From Streptomyces marispadix (GTDB taxonomy: Bacteria > Actinomycetota > Actinomycetes > Streptomycetales > Streptomycetaceae): a DNA stretch of 64,000 nt. The stretch lies in assembly GCF_022524345.1 (NCBI RefSeq), contig NZ_JAKWJU010000002.1:4254501-4318500 (forward strand), written 5' to 3'. The notes under the pieces were generated by a model. It did no database searches. It saw nothing but the letters and a program-made list of their open reading frames with translations, and was not told the origin of the DNA. The position numbers were made by a program, and so were the translations under genes. Shown here piece after piece: positions 20,389-28,794 of this stretch (position 1 is its first letter; each line of letters begins with the position of its first letter).

Positions 20389-21969
20389 TCAGCCCAGCGC
20401 CGCGCGCTTCACCGCCCGTACGCGCCTGGCGGCCCTGCGCACCATCGGCCGCCGCCGAAGGAACGCGAACTGCCGTGGCACACCGCCAGGAAGAGCGAGC
20501 GCGGTGAGGCGGCGCCGCTTGAAGTAGCGGCGTGTACGGGAGTCGAGGCGCGTGGAGAGATAGCGCTCCGCGTCGCCGCGCAGCTCCGGGAGTATCTCGG
20601 GCTGCATGCAGAAGCCCACCGTCCGCAGCAGGGCAGCCAGCCGGCGCTCGGTCTCCGCGGCGTCCGGGATGCCACCGGGGGCGTGCCGGGGCCGCGAGCC
20701 GGAGGCCGTTTCCCCTGAACCGGCGGATGCGGCACGGACGTCGGCCTCCCCGGCGCCCGCCGTCCCCTCCGTATTCGCCGTCCCCTCCGCGTCCGCCGTC
20801 TTCTCCGTACCCGCCGTCCTCTTCGCGGCCGTCCCAGGACCGGCCGTCTCCGCGCCTGCCGCCTCCTCGTCCACGTCCGGCAGCAGCGCGTCGACGAGCG
20901 TGACCGGCACACGGTTGCTGTTCTGGTACGGCGCGATCCGCTCCAGCAGCAGGCCCGTTCCCGTACGGGCCGCGTGCAGCCCGTAGAACGAGGCCGCCGT
21001 CAGCAGAGCCGTCGAGAAGCAGCCCACGACCAGCTCCGGACGCATCTGCTCGTACAGCACCTCAGCCAGCACCGGAGTGTTCAACACCCGCAGCTCGACG
21101 CCGAGTTCGCCGGCCTCCTTCTCCAACGCCCGTGAGAAGCGCGGCGGCGCCACGGGATGCGGCTTGAACACCACGCTGCGGTGGCCCAGTTTCGCCGCGC
21201 CGCGCAGCATTCGCACATGGAGCCGCTCCTCCTCCTCGGCGGTGAGGATCTCCAGCGCCGACATGTACTGGCCCAGCAGCAGCGCGCCGCCGCGCGGCGC
21301 CGACGCCACACTCGGCGGCACGTCCCTCGCCAGTTCCGCGAGTACGGACTTGAAGGCGCCGGTGGGCACGACCTCGCTCGGCACGCCGAACTCCGTGAGC
21401 AGCAGCGGCTCCAGGCCCGGCAGCAGATCCAGGTGCAGCAGCCGCCGCACCCGCGAACCCACCAGCGGATCCAGCTTGTTGCGCGTGGGCCCGTAGCTCA
21501 TCAGGCCGTCCGCGTAGACCTCGATGGGGGCGTCGGGGAACAACCGGGCGACGGCGAGGGCCGGTTCGACCTGGATGGATTCGACGACCAGTTCCACGTC
21601 GTCGTCGCCGAGTCCCCACAGCAGCCGTAGATACCGCTCCCACATCGGCACGTCGTCGCCACGGGGCGACCAGCCGCCGGGATGGAAGGGGTGGATGGCC
21701 TCGTTCCACGACAGCACCCGGTCGAAGCGGCCCCGCAGGCGCTCGAATCCGGGCATGGTGTCCAGCGCGGGCGTGGTCTCCGGGTTGCCGGCGTTGTTGC
21801 TGACCAGCAGCAGCCGGTTGTCGGCCTGGGGTCCGCCATGCCGAAGGTCAGGGGAGAAGCACCCGGCGTCGATCGCGGCGGCGAGCGTCGCGGCGCCGTA
21901 GAGGGTCGAGGCGAAGAAGATCTGCGTACGCATGCGGTCGGTCCGTCCTGGAAGGTCTGTGTCGCTCAC
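20389..21969 (-). CDS. Polysialyltransferase-family glycosyltransferase
   Basis: 526 residues resembling alpha-2,8-polysialyltransferase-like enzymes found with actinobacterial nonulosonic acid clusters. Recognisable segments: TQIFFASTLYGAATLAAAID at the N-terminus, RLLLVSNNAGNPETTPALD, EVYADGLMSYGPTRN, SVVFKPHPVAPPRFSRAL (the HP motif of this family) and VGCFSTALLTAASFYG. Residues about 365-420 form a low-complexity Thr/Ala/Glu/Gly insert with repeated TAGTE/TANTE units. The GTG start overlaps the upstream glycosyltransferase stop (GTGA). Predicted role: polymerising Kdn/sialic acid residues into a wall polymer (inference). Confidence 0.75.
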   Translation of the reverse strand: MSDTDLPGRTDRMRTQIFFASTLYGAATLAAAIDAGCFSPDLRHGGPQADNRLLLVSNNAGNPETTPALDTMPGFERLRGRFDRVLSWNEAIHPFHPGGWSPRGDDVPMWERYLRLLWGLGDDDVELVVESIQVEPALAVARLFPDAPIEVYADGLMSYGPTRNKLDPLVGSRVRRLLHLDLLPGLEPLLLTEFGVPSEVVPTGAFKSVLAELARDVPPSVASAPRGGALLLGQYMSALEILTAEEEERLHVRMLRGAAKLGHRSVVFKPHPVAPPRFSRALEKEAGELGVELRVLNTPVLAEVLYEQMRPELVVGCFSTALLTAASFYGLHAARTGTGLLLERIAPYQNSNRVPVTLVDALLPDVDEEAAGAETAGPGTAAKRTAGTEKTADAEGTANTEGTAGAGEADVRAASAGSGETASGSRPRHAPGGIPDAAETERRLAALLRTVGFCMQPEILPELRGDAERYLSTRLDSRTRRYFKRRRLTALALPGGVPRQFAFLRRRPMVRRAARRVRAVKRAALG

Positions 21970-23021
21970 GCTGCCTCTCCCGCGGCCCGGTTGAGGACGG
22001 CTGGGCGGCGGCGCAGCCTGCGCAGCCGGGTCGCGCGTTCGAGGTCCATCGAGTCCAGTGCTCCGGCGAGCACGTCCGAGGGAAGGCGCCGCAGGGCCGC
22101 GGCGCTGCGGCGGCGCAACTCCCGCTCCACACGCGGCTGGAACCTTCCGCTCGTCAGATGGTGGGAGATGATCGCGCAGTACGTGCGCACTGCCTTCGGT
22201 AGCAGCGCCTCCGCGTCACGGTCCCGTGCGGTCTCGTCCACGACCTGGTCGAAGGCGCGGATGAAGTCGAGTTGGCGTACGTCGCCGATCTGTGTGAGGG
22301 AGGAGGCGACGCCGCGCCGGTAGTAGACGCCCGTCATGCCCAGCACGGCGAAGGACTTCGCCTCGCGGTGCAGCCGCCAGATCCACGGGCGGTCCTCCGC
22401 GGTGCGCAGCCCGTGAGTGAAGTGCAGCAGGCCGTCGTCCAGCAGCCGCCGGTGGTAGACGCCCGCCCAGGCGTACGCGTAGTCGACGGACGTGGTGCGG
22501 CTGGACGGCAGGATCGCCTCGCGCGGGTCCATCACCACGCCGCGGCGGCCGTGCGGGACGCGGGCGATCGTACGGGCGCGTGCGGTGCAGCTCACGTGGT
22601 CGGTGCGCACGAAGTCGCAGCCCAGCTTCTCGATGGCGGCGAGCAGCCGGGGATAGTGACCGGGCTCGACCCAGTCGTCGCCGTCGAGGAAGGTGAGATA
22701 TCTGCCGCGGGAGGCGTCCAGGCCGGTGTTGCGCGCAGTCGCCAGGCCGCCGTTGCTTTCATGGCGTACGAGGACCGCACCGCTCAACTCCCGCTCGGCT
22801 TCCGCGAGAATCTCCGGTGTGTCATCCGTCGAACAGTCGTCGACGAGAATGAATTCGATGTCCTCACGCGCATTCGCGCGTAGGCTTCTGATTGCTTCCG
22901 GGGCGTAGGACTGCACGTTGTAGAACGGCACGATGACGGAGAGATTGACCACCCGGCCGACGATAAGGGCGCCCCCCGCTCCCTTTGTGGCCTGCGCGGC
23001 AATCGACGGTGAACGGCGCAT
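21966..23021 (-). CDS. Family 2 glycosyltransferase
   Basis: GT-A fold transferase: LSVIVPFYNVQSYAPEAIRS at the N-terminus, FILVDDCSTDDT, TARNTGLDASRGRYLTFLDG and the DGDDW metal-binding motif. The acceptor part contains AEDRPWIWRLHREA and a basic C-terminal region. ATG 23021 adds a 23-residue leader of no recognised type; GTG 22952 would start directly at the domain and is a serious alternative. First gene of a minus-strand pair with the polysialyltransferase-like gene, divergent from the nonulosonate synthesis genes. Likely builds or caps the same glycopolymer. Confidence 0.85.
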   Translation of the reverse strand: MRRSPSIAAQATKGAGGALIVGRVVNLSVIVPFYNVQSYAPEAIRSLRANAREDIEFILVDDCSTDDTPEILAEAERELSGAVLVRHESNGGLATARNTGLDASRGRYLTFLDGDDWVEPGHYPRLLAAIEKLGCDFVRTDHVSCTARARTIARVPHGRRGVVMDPREAILPSSRTTSVDYAYAWAGVYHRRLLDDGLLHFTHGLRTAEDRPWIWRLHREAKSFAVLGMTGVYYRRGVASSLTQIGDVRQLDFIRAFDQVVDETARDRDAEALLPKAVRTYCAIISHHLTSGRFQPRVERELRRRSAAALRRLPSDVLAGALDSMDLERATRLRRLRRRPAVLNRAAGEAA

Positions 23022-23125
23022 GGCGGGATGGTGAATCCGTTGCCCGGCCGGGTTGTTGGCCGGTGCGCGGTGCGCTGTTAACCATCTGTTGTATTTGCGT
23101 TGGGCCGGGCTCCGGAATTGCTTTC

Positions 23126-23131
23126 TAGCGT
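23126..23131 (+). promoter_or_regulatory. Putative -10 element, possibly leaderless transcript
   Basis: TAGCGT, a good actinobacterial -10 (TANNNT), ends 7 nt before GTG 23139. The transcript would begin at or next to the start codon. There is no clear -35. Confidence 0.35.
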
Positions 23132-23138
23132 CGGAGAC

Positions 23139-24599
23139 GTGCCATCAACCATCCCTCCCGCATCCGGTGAGATTTCCGCGGATTCCGCTGTGCCGGAACG
23201 TCCGCTGCGTACCGCGGTGCTCGCAGATTCCGACACCCGCTGGAAATGGGGAGCGCTCACCGCACGCCGTATCGCGCCGGGCGGCACCGTGGACGGGCTG
23301 CTGCTGCGCGGGCGCGCGACGCCGACGCCCCGGCAGCTCGCCGAGGTGGGCGTCGACGTGGACTCGCTGCGGGAGACGAGCGGAGCGGCCTTCGTAAGGG
23401 AGGCCGCGGACCGCGACGCCTACGACGTGGTGGTGCTGGCCTGCGTCGGCGGTGCGGTGCAGGCGATGCTGCACGGCATGGCGCACGCGGCGGGGGTCGC
23501 GAAGCCCCGGAGCGAGGGTGCCGACGGGGCCGGCACGGACAGCGCCTCGGACGCGCACCCGGGCCCGGACGGCGGAGGCGGGGGCGTGCGCCGCCCCGTC
23601 ACCGTCACCGGCTACGTCGGCGTCGTCTACGAGAAGCTCGCCGACGGACTGCTGCTGCGCCACGGCGCGGACGTCGTGCTCGCCAACTCCCGCTACGACG
23701 CCGAGCGTTTCCGCACCGTCTACGAGGGCGTCGGAGCCGACGCGTCCGCCGTGACCGAGGGCGCGCTGCCCTTCCTCGGCGGCTCACGCTACGAAGGCCC
23801 CGGCGAACAGCGCCCGTTCACCGTCGTCTTCGCGGCCCAGCCGTCCGTGCCCGCCGGCCGCGACGACCGCGCCTATCTGCTGCGGCGTGCCGCCGAGCAC
23901 GCCCGCGCGCACCCCGGGCGCGAGGTGCTGATCAAGCTCCGCAGCCGCCCCGGCGAGCACACCACCCATATCGAGGAGCAGCCCTACCAGCGGCTCGCGG
24001 ACCGGCTCTCAGGCGGGCTGCCGCCCAACTGCCGCCTGGTGTACGGGCACATGGGCGAAGTGCTGGACCGTACGGACCTGCTGGTGACCGTCAGCTCCAC
24101 CGCCGCCCTCGAATCGCTGCACCGCGCGATCCCCACCGCCGTACTGACCGACCTCGGCGTGCGTGAAGTGCTCGGCAACCACCACTTCCTGGGGTCCGGG
24201 TGCCTCGCCTCCTGGGACGAACTCGACGCCGGGCACCTCCCGACGGCCGACCCCGAGTGGACGGCACGGCAGGGAGTGCTCCCCGGCGGCCACTACGAGC
24301 GTGCCTTCGACCGGGCACGCGAGCGGGTCGCACGGCTCGCCGCCCGCGACCGGCTGCCTGCCGTCGCGCCGTACTACACGCCCAGGACCGCGCCCGGCTA
24401 TCTGCCCGGCGTGCTGGCCCGGTACGGGTTCGACGCCGACGGTGCCCTGCTGCCCGGCGCCGCCAAGGCAGCCTCCGCCGGGGCGACTTCGGGGGTGCGA
24501 GCGGCCGTGCGCGGTGCCGTGCGGGACGCGGCGCGAGGTGCGTACCGGCACGGCGTGCAGCGCGTGGCACCGGTGATCCGCCGCATGGGGGAGCTGTGA
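23139..24599 (+). CDS. Putative glycosyltransferase (DUF6716-like)
   Basis: 486 residues with glycosyltransferase-B-like features: an N-terminal Rossmann segment (LRTAVLADSDTRWKWGALTA), GYVGVVYEKLADGLLLRHGA, ADVVLANSRYDAERF, a nucleotide-binding type segment FTVVFAAQPSVPAGR, EVLIKLRSRPGEHTTHIE and LLVTVSSTAALESLHRAIPT. The last resembles the GT-B donor-site region. Gly/Asp-rich insert at about residues 130-150. GTG 23139 is favoured by the -10 box spacing; TTG 23100 and GTG 23190 are alternatives. First of four same-strand cluster genes. Exact transfer reaction unknown. Confidence 0.7.
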   Translation: MPSTIPPASGEISADSAVPERPLRTAVLADSDTRWKWGALTARRIAPGGTVDGLLLRGRATPTPRQLAEVGVDVDSLRETSGAAFVREAADRDAYDVVVLACVGGAVQAMLHGMAHAAGVAKPRSEGADGAGTDSASDAHPGPDGGGGGVRRPVTVTGYVGVVYEKLADGLLLRHGADVVLANSRYDAERFRTVYEGVGADASAVTEGALPFLGGSRYEGPGEQRPFTVVFAAQPSVPAGRDDRAYLLRRAAEHARAHPGREVLIKLRSRPGEHTTHIEEQPYQRLADRLSGGLPPNCRLVYGHMGEVLDRTDLLVTVSSTAALESLHRAIPTAVLTDLGVREVLGNHHFLGSGCLASWDELDAGHLPTADPEWTARQGVLPGGHYERAFDRARERVARLAARDRLPAVAPYYTPRTAPGYLPGVLARYGFDADGALLPGAAKAASAGATSGVRAAVRGAVRDAARGAYRHGVQRVAPVIRRMGEL

Positions 24600-24705
24600 C
24601 GGGCGCCGTCGGGGCGTGTCCGCCGAGGGGCCGTCCCCGGGCCGTGCGCCGCGCCGTCCGCACCCGCCCGCGCCGCATTCCCCCACTCACAGCCGAGGAG
24701 CTGAC

Positions 24706-26058
24706 ATGACCGAGTCGTACCGAGCAGGAACCGGGAACCGCCGCGTGCTCGCCGTGATCCCCGCCCGCGGCGGATCGAAGGGCGTACCCGCGAAGAACCT
24801 CGCCACCGTCGGCGGCGACCCCCTCGTCGTCAGGGCCGTACGGGCTTGTCTCGGCGCGGAGTTGGTGACCGACGTGGCCGTCTCGACGGACGACTCCGGC
24901 ATCGCGGCCGCAGCGCGCGCCGCCGGTGCGCAGATCGTGGACCGCCCGCGTGAGATCGCGGGGGACACCGCGACCAGCGAGGCCGCGGTGCTGCACGCCG
25001 TGGACGTCTGCGAGTCACGTTCGGGCGCGCCCGTCGACGCGGTCCTGCTGGTGCAGTGCACCAGCCCTTTCATCACGCGTGAGGACATCGACGCGGTGGC
25101 GGGGGCGGTCGTCGAGGGCGGGGCGGACAGCGCCCTGACCGTGGCGCCCTTCCACGGCTTCGTATGGCGCGACGGCGCGGACCAGCCCGCTGCGACCGCC
25201 CAGGAGGCGTCTGCCGCCACCTCCTCCTCCGCCGCCGCCTCCGCTTCCCGCGGCGGTTCCGGCGCCTCCCTTCCCCGCTCCGGTTCCGCCGCGACCGTCA
25301 CGCCCGGCGGAACCGCCGAGACCGGCGGCGGCTACGGCGTCAACCACGACAAGTCCTTCCGCCCCCGCCGCCAGGACCGCCCACAGGACCTGCTGGAGAC
25401 GGGCGCCGCCTACGCCATGGACGCCGCCGGTTTCCGCAAGTGCGGCCACCGCTTCTTCGGACGCACCGAGCCCGTACGTACGGACCCGGCGCGCGTGCTG
25501 GAGATCGACGACCCGCACGACCTCGCGCGGGCCCGCGCCCTCGCGCCGCTGCTGGACGAGCCGCGGCCGCGTGCGCTTCCCTCCCGCGACGACGTCGACG
25601 CGGTCGTACTCGACTTCGACGGCACCCAGACCGACGACAGGGTGCTGATCGACTCCGAAGGACGGGAACTGGTCGCCGTGCACCGCGGCGACGGACTCGG
25701 CGTCGCCGCGCTCCGCCGCGACGGCCTGGATCTGCTGATCCTGTCCACGGAGGAGAACCCGGTCGTAGCCGCACGGGCCCGCAAGCTGCGCATCCCCGTG
25801 CTCCACGGCATCGACCGCAAGGACCTCGCACTCAAGCAGTGGTGCGAGGAGAAGGGCATCGGTCCCGAGCGCGTGCTCTACGCGGGCAACGACGTCAACG
25901 ACCTGCCCTGCTTCAACCTCGTCGGCTGGCCCGTGGCGGTCGCGGGCGCCCACGAGGTCGTACGCGAGGCGGCACGCGCCATCACCCGGGCCCCCGGAGG
26001 CGAGGGCGCGATCCGCGAGATCGCCTCCTGGCTTCTGGGCCCTTCCCTGAACCGCTGA
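24706..26058 (+). CDS. Bifunctional CMP-nonulosonate cytidylyltransferase / HAD phosphatase
   Basis: Two-domain enzyme, 450 residues. N-terminal NeuA-like domain: VLAVIPARGGSKGVPAKNLA (CTP-binding signature), AVSTDDSGIAAAAR, LVQCTSPFITREDID and ETGAAYAMDAAGFR. C-terminal KdsC-like HAD domain from about residue 300: DFDGTQTD (motif I), LILSTEEN (motif II), Lys in GIDRKDLALKQW (motif III) and YAGNDVNDLPC (motif IV), so all phosphatase motifs are present. A Ser/Ala-rich insert of about 50 residues sits inside the NeuA domain. ATG 24706 follows GAGGAG. Predicted to dephosphorylate a nonulosonate-9-phosphate and activate it with CMP. Confidence 0.88.
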   Translation: MTESYRAGTGNRRVLAVIPARGGSKGVPAKNLATVGGDPLVVRAVRACLGAELVTDVAVSTDDSGIAAAARAAGAQIVDRPREIAGDTATSEAAVLHAVDVCESRSGAPVDAVLLVQCTSPFITREDIDAVAGAVVEGGADSALTVAPFHGFVWRDGADQPAATAQEASAATSSSAAASASRGGSGASLPRSGSAATVTPGGTAETGGGYGVNHDKSFRPRRQDRPQDLLETGAAYAMDAAGFRKCGHRFFGRTEPVRTDPARVLEIDDPHDLARARALAPLLDEPRPRALPSRDDVDAVVLDFDGTQTDDRVLIDSEGRELVAVHRGDGLGVAALRRDGLDLLILSTEENPVVAARARKLRIPVLHGIDRKDLALKQWCEEKGIGPERVLYAGNDVNDLPCFNLVGWPVAVAGAHEVVREAARAITRAPGGEGAIREIASWLLGPSLNR

Positions 26059-26111
26059 CCAGGACCTGTAACCCCCCTGAGCAAGATGAGAGTTGGAGGA
26101 GAACCGTCCTC

Positions 26112-27056
26112 ATGAGCACCAACCGTCTGCGCACCCTCGGCGAGAAGACCGTAGGCCCGGGACACCCCGTCTACGTCACCGGCGAGATCGGCATCAACCA
26201 CAACGGCGAACTCGACAACGCCTTCGCGCTGATCGACGCCGCCGCCGAAGCCGGGTGCGACGCAGTGAAGTTCCAGAAGCGCACCCCCGAGGTGTGCACG
26301 CCGCGCGACCAGTGGGACGTCGAACGCGACACTCCCTGGGGCCGCATGACGTACATCGACTACCGGCACCGCGTCGAGTTCGACGAGGACGGCTACCGCG
26401 CCATCGACGAGCACTGCAAGAAGCGCGGCATCGACTGGTTCGCGTCGCCGTGGGACGTCGAATCCGTCGCGTTCCTGGAGAAGTTCGGGGTGCCCTGCTA
26501 CAAGGTGGCGTCCGCGTCGCTCACCGACGACGAGCTGCTGCGCGCCATGCGGGCCACCGGGCGCACGGTGATCCTCTCCACCGGCATGTCCACCCCGAAG
26601 CAGATCCGGCACGCGGTGGAGGTGCTCGGCAGCGCCAACATCGTGCTCTGCCACGCCACTTCGACGTACCCGGCGCAGGCCGCCGAGCTGAACCTGCGGA
26701 TGATCCACACGCTGGAGCGCGAGTTCCCCAACGTGCCCATCGGCTACAGCGGCCACGAGACCGGTCTTCAGACCAGTCTGGCCGCCGTCGCCCTCGGCGC
26801 CTGCTTCGTCGAGCGGCACATCACGCTCGACCGCGCGATGTGGGGCTCCGACCAGGCCGCTTCCGTGGAGCCCGGCGGCCTCCAGCGGCTCGTACGCGAC
26901 ATCCGCACCATCGAGGAGTCGCTGGGCGACGGGGTCAAGAAGGTCTACGACAGCGAGCTGAAGCCCATGGAGAAGCTGCGCCGCGTCAAGGGCGTCGTCG
27001 CCGAGGCCGAGGAGGCCGGAGCCGGCGAGGCCGAGCGCGAGCCGGCTGTGGTCTGA
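26112..27056 (+). CDS. NeuB-type nonulosonate (sialic acid/Kdn) 9-phosphate synthase
   Basis: Condenses phosphoenolpyruvate with a hexose or hexosamine (phosphate) to a nine-carbon acid. 314 residues: VYVTGEIGINHNGELDNAFA, CDAVKFQKRTPEVCTP, IDWFASPWDVESV, CYKVASASLTDDELL, ILSTGMSTPKQI and IGYSGHETGLQ match the NeuB barrel. The C-terminal SAF (antifreeze-like) domain of bacterial NeuB is missing; the protein ends in a short Glu/Ala tail. Together with the fused phosphatase upstream this points to a phosphorylated pathway, plausibly Kdn for teichulosonic acid as reported in Streptomyces. The ATG at 26112 follows GGAGGAGAACC about 13 nt upstream. Confidence 0.88.
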   Translation: MSTNRLRTLGEKTVGPGHPVYVTGEIGINHNGELDNAFALIDAAAEAGCDAVKFQKRTPEVCTPRDQWDVERDTPWGRMTYIDYRHRVEFDEDGYRAIDEHCKKRGIDWFASPWDVESVAFLEKFGVPCYKVASASLTDDELLRAMRATGRTVILSTGMSTPKQIRHAVEVLGSANIVLCHATSTYPAQAAELNLRMIHTLEREFPNVPIGYSGHETGLQTSLAAVALGACFVERHITLDRAMWGSDQAASVEPGGLQRLVRDIRTIEESLGDGVKKVYDSELKPMEKLRRVKGVVAEAEEAGAGEAEREPAVV

Positions 27057-27066
27057 CGGAGGCGCA

Positions 27067-28678
27067 GTGAGCCGAAGCGCACGTGACGGGGCGCGCTCCC
27101 GGGCGCGAAGGGAAGGCGGCACGCTCGCCTTCGTGGAGAGCCCGGTGCAGCTCCTCAACGTCCTTGAGTGGGCGCACTCCGCGGCGGTGATCTCCACCGG
27201 GGTCTCCCCCGAGGGAGCCGCCGCGGAGGGAGCCGCCACGGAGCGGGGTGTCGCGGAGGGGGCAGTGGCAGGGCCCGGGGCAGGCAGGGGGCGCCGCCGA
27301 CGGGCGGTGCGGCCTGACCGTGGTCGTGCTCTCGCCCCACGACCCCATGACGCGCGGGCAGTTGCGCAGGGTCGCCGAACTGGCCAGGGACGAGGGCGTC
27401 CACGTGCGCTGGGAAGACGCCCGCGGCGGTCCCACGGCGCCGCTCAAGACCGTCGGTTCGCTCGTGCGCGAACTGCGCAGGGCGCGCCGCGTCGTGATCG
27501 GCGACCCGTTCTCCCGGTACGTGCAGTTGCTTCTCACGCTCACCACCGCCCGCGACGTCGTCGTGGTGGACGACGGCACCGCCACCATGGAGTTCGTCTC
27601 CCAACTCGCGGGCGGCGAACGGCTGGTGCGCTGGCACCGCAAGGGCTCTGCCCCGGCCGGTCCGCACGCGGCGGCACAGGCCGTGCTCTTCGCACCGTTC
27701 GCCCGCCGTGCCCGCGCCCGGCTCACCCCTGGGAGTACGGGCAGGAACGGTGGCGAAGCCGGAAGCGGCGCCGGTAACGGGAACGGGCCCGGTACGGACG
27801 GGACAGGCGGCGCCGGAGACCGCGGCGGTCCCGGAGGCGGCTCCAGGGTCGGCACCGGAGGCGAGCGTGACCGCCGCGTCGAGATCTTCAGCTCGATGCC
27901 GGTCGACGCCTCCGACACCCGGCTGCGCGAGATGGGTGTGGCCGTCACCGCCAACGACTTCGCATGGACGCGCTCCCGCTTCGGACCGCCGCGGCTGACC
28001 CGTGGCACCGACCTCGTGGGCACCTCGCTCGTGGAGACCGGAGTCGTCGATCTGGAGCGCTATCTGGAAGGCGTCGCGGCGCTGGCCCGCACCCATGGAG
28101 CCACCCGCTACTTCGCCCACCGGCGCGAGAGCAGCGAGAAGCTTCACCGCGTGAAGTCGGCCACAGGGCTGGAGATCGTCCGCCCCGACCTGCCGCTGGA
28201 ACTGGTCGCCAGGCGCGGCCCCATCGGCCGTACCGTCGTGAGCTTCCCCTCCACGGTCGTGCACACCCTGCCGCTGGCCCTGGCCGGTACGCCGGTCTCC
28301 GTGGCGGTCTGCGAGGTGGACCGCACCTGGTTCACGCCGGCCGCCTCCCCGCGTGCGGAGGGCTTCCTCACGGGAGTCACCGACAGCGCGCGCCGAGTGC
28401 GCAGGCTCGGCGGTACGGAGGTGCCGGGAGCGGCCGAGGCGGTGACCTCGACAGCCGCCGGTACGGAGGGCACGCGAGGACCGGCCGAACCCTCCGCCGA
28501 CTCCGCACCGGCTACCGCAAGCGGAACGCCCCCCGGAACCGGAACGGGCGCAACCGGAGGGGGCGGAACATCAGCGGCCGGAAACGGAACGACTGCGTCC
28601 GGACAGACCCCCGAACCCCGCGCCCAGAGACCGTCACGAACCTCCTGCCGTAAGGAGGCCGGCCGAGCAAGCGCCTAG
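27067..28678 (+). pseudogene. Sialyltransferase-like gene with apparent frameshift
   Basis: GTG 27067 follows an ideal GGAGG. The first frame reads GTLAFVESPVQLLNVLEWAH, a typical opening of LOS/polysialyltransferase-like proteins. The homologous continuation lies in the +1 frame: LTVVVLSPHDPMTRGQLRR, ARRVVIGDPFSRYVQLLLTL, VVVVDDGTATMEFVSQLAGG and FPSTVVHTLPLAL, stopping at 28678. The shift falls between about 27190 and 27318, where G-runs at 27258-27262, 27277-27280 and 27287-27291 occur. One extra G would explain it. An alternative internal GTG (27248) would lose the first strand of the fold. C-terminal ~90 residues low complexity. Confidence 0.68.
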
Positions 28679-28782
28679 GTATACCCACCACCATCCGGAC
28701 ATAATCGCCGGCCCAAAAAATTTTTGTCGCCTACGGGACTGACATTTCCGAGATCGGCTGTATGGGATGGCCGGAATACGCC

Positions 28783-28788
28783 TACCCT
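28783..28788 (+). promoter_or_regulatory. Putative -10 element of M20 gene
   Basis: TACCCT ends 6 nt before ATG 28795, and no Shine-Dalgarno sequence precedes that ATG. This fits a leaderless mRNA. An unusual AAAAAATTTTT tract lies about 60 bp upstream (28717-28727). Confidence 0.35.
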
Positions 28789-28794
28789 TCGGAT

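Noticed and set aside
28717..28727. AAAAAATTTTT tract as a rho-independent terminator of the preceding gene
   Set aside because: No GC stem precedes the T-run; noted only as an AT-rich patch possibly within the next promoter.
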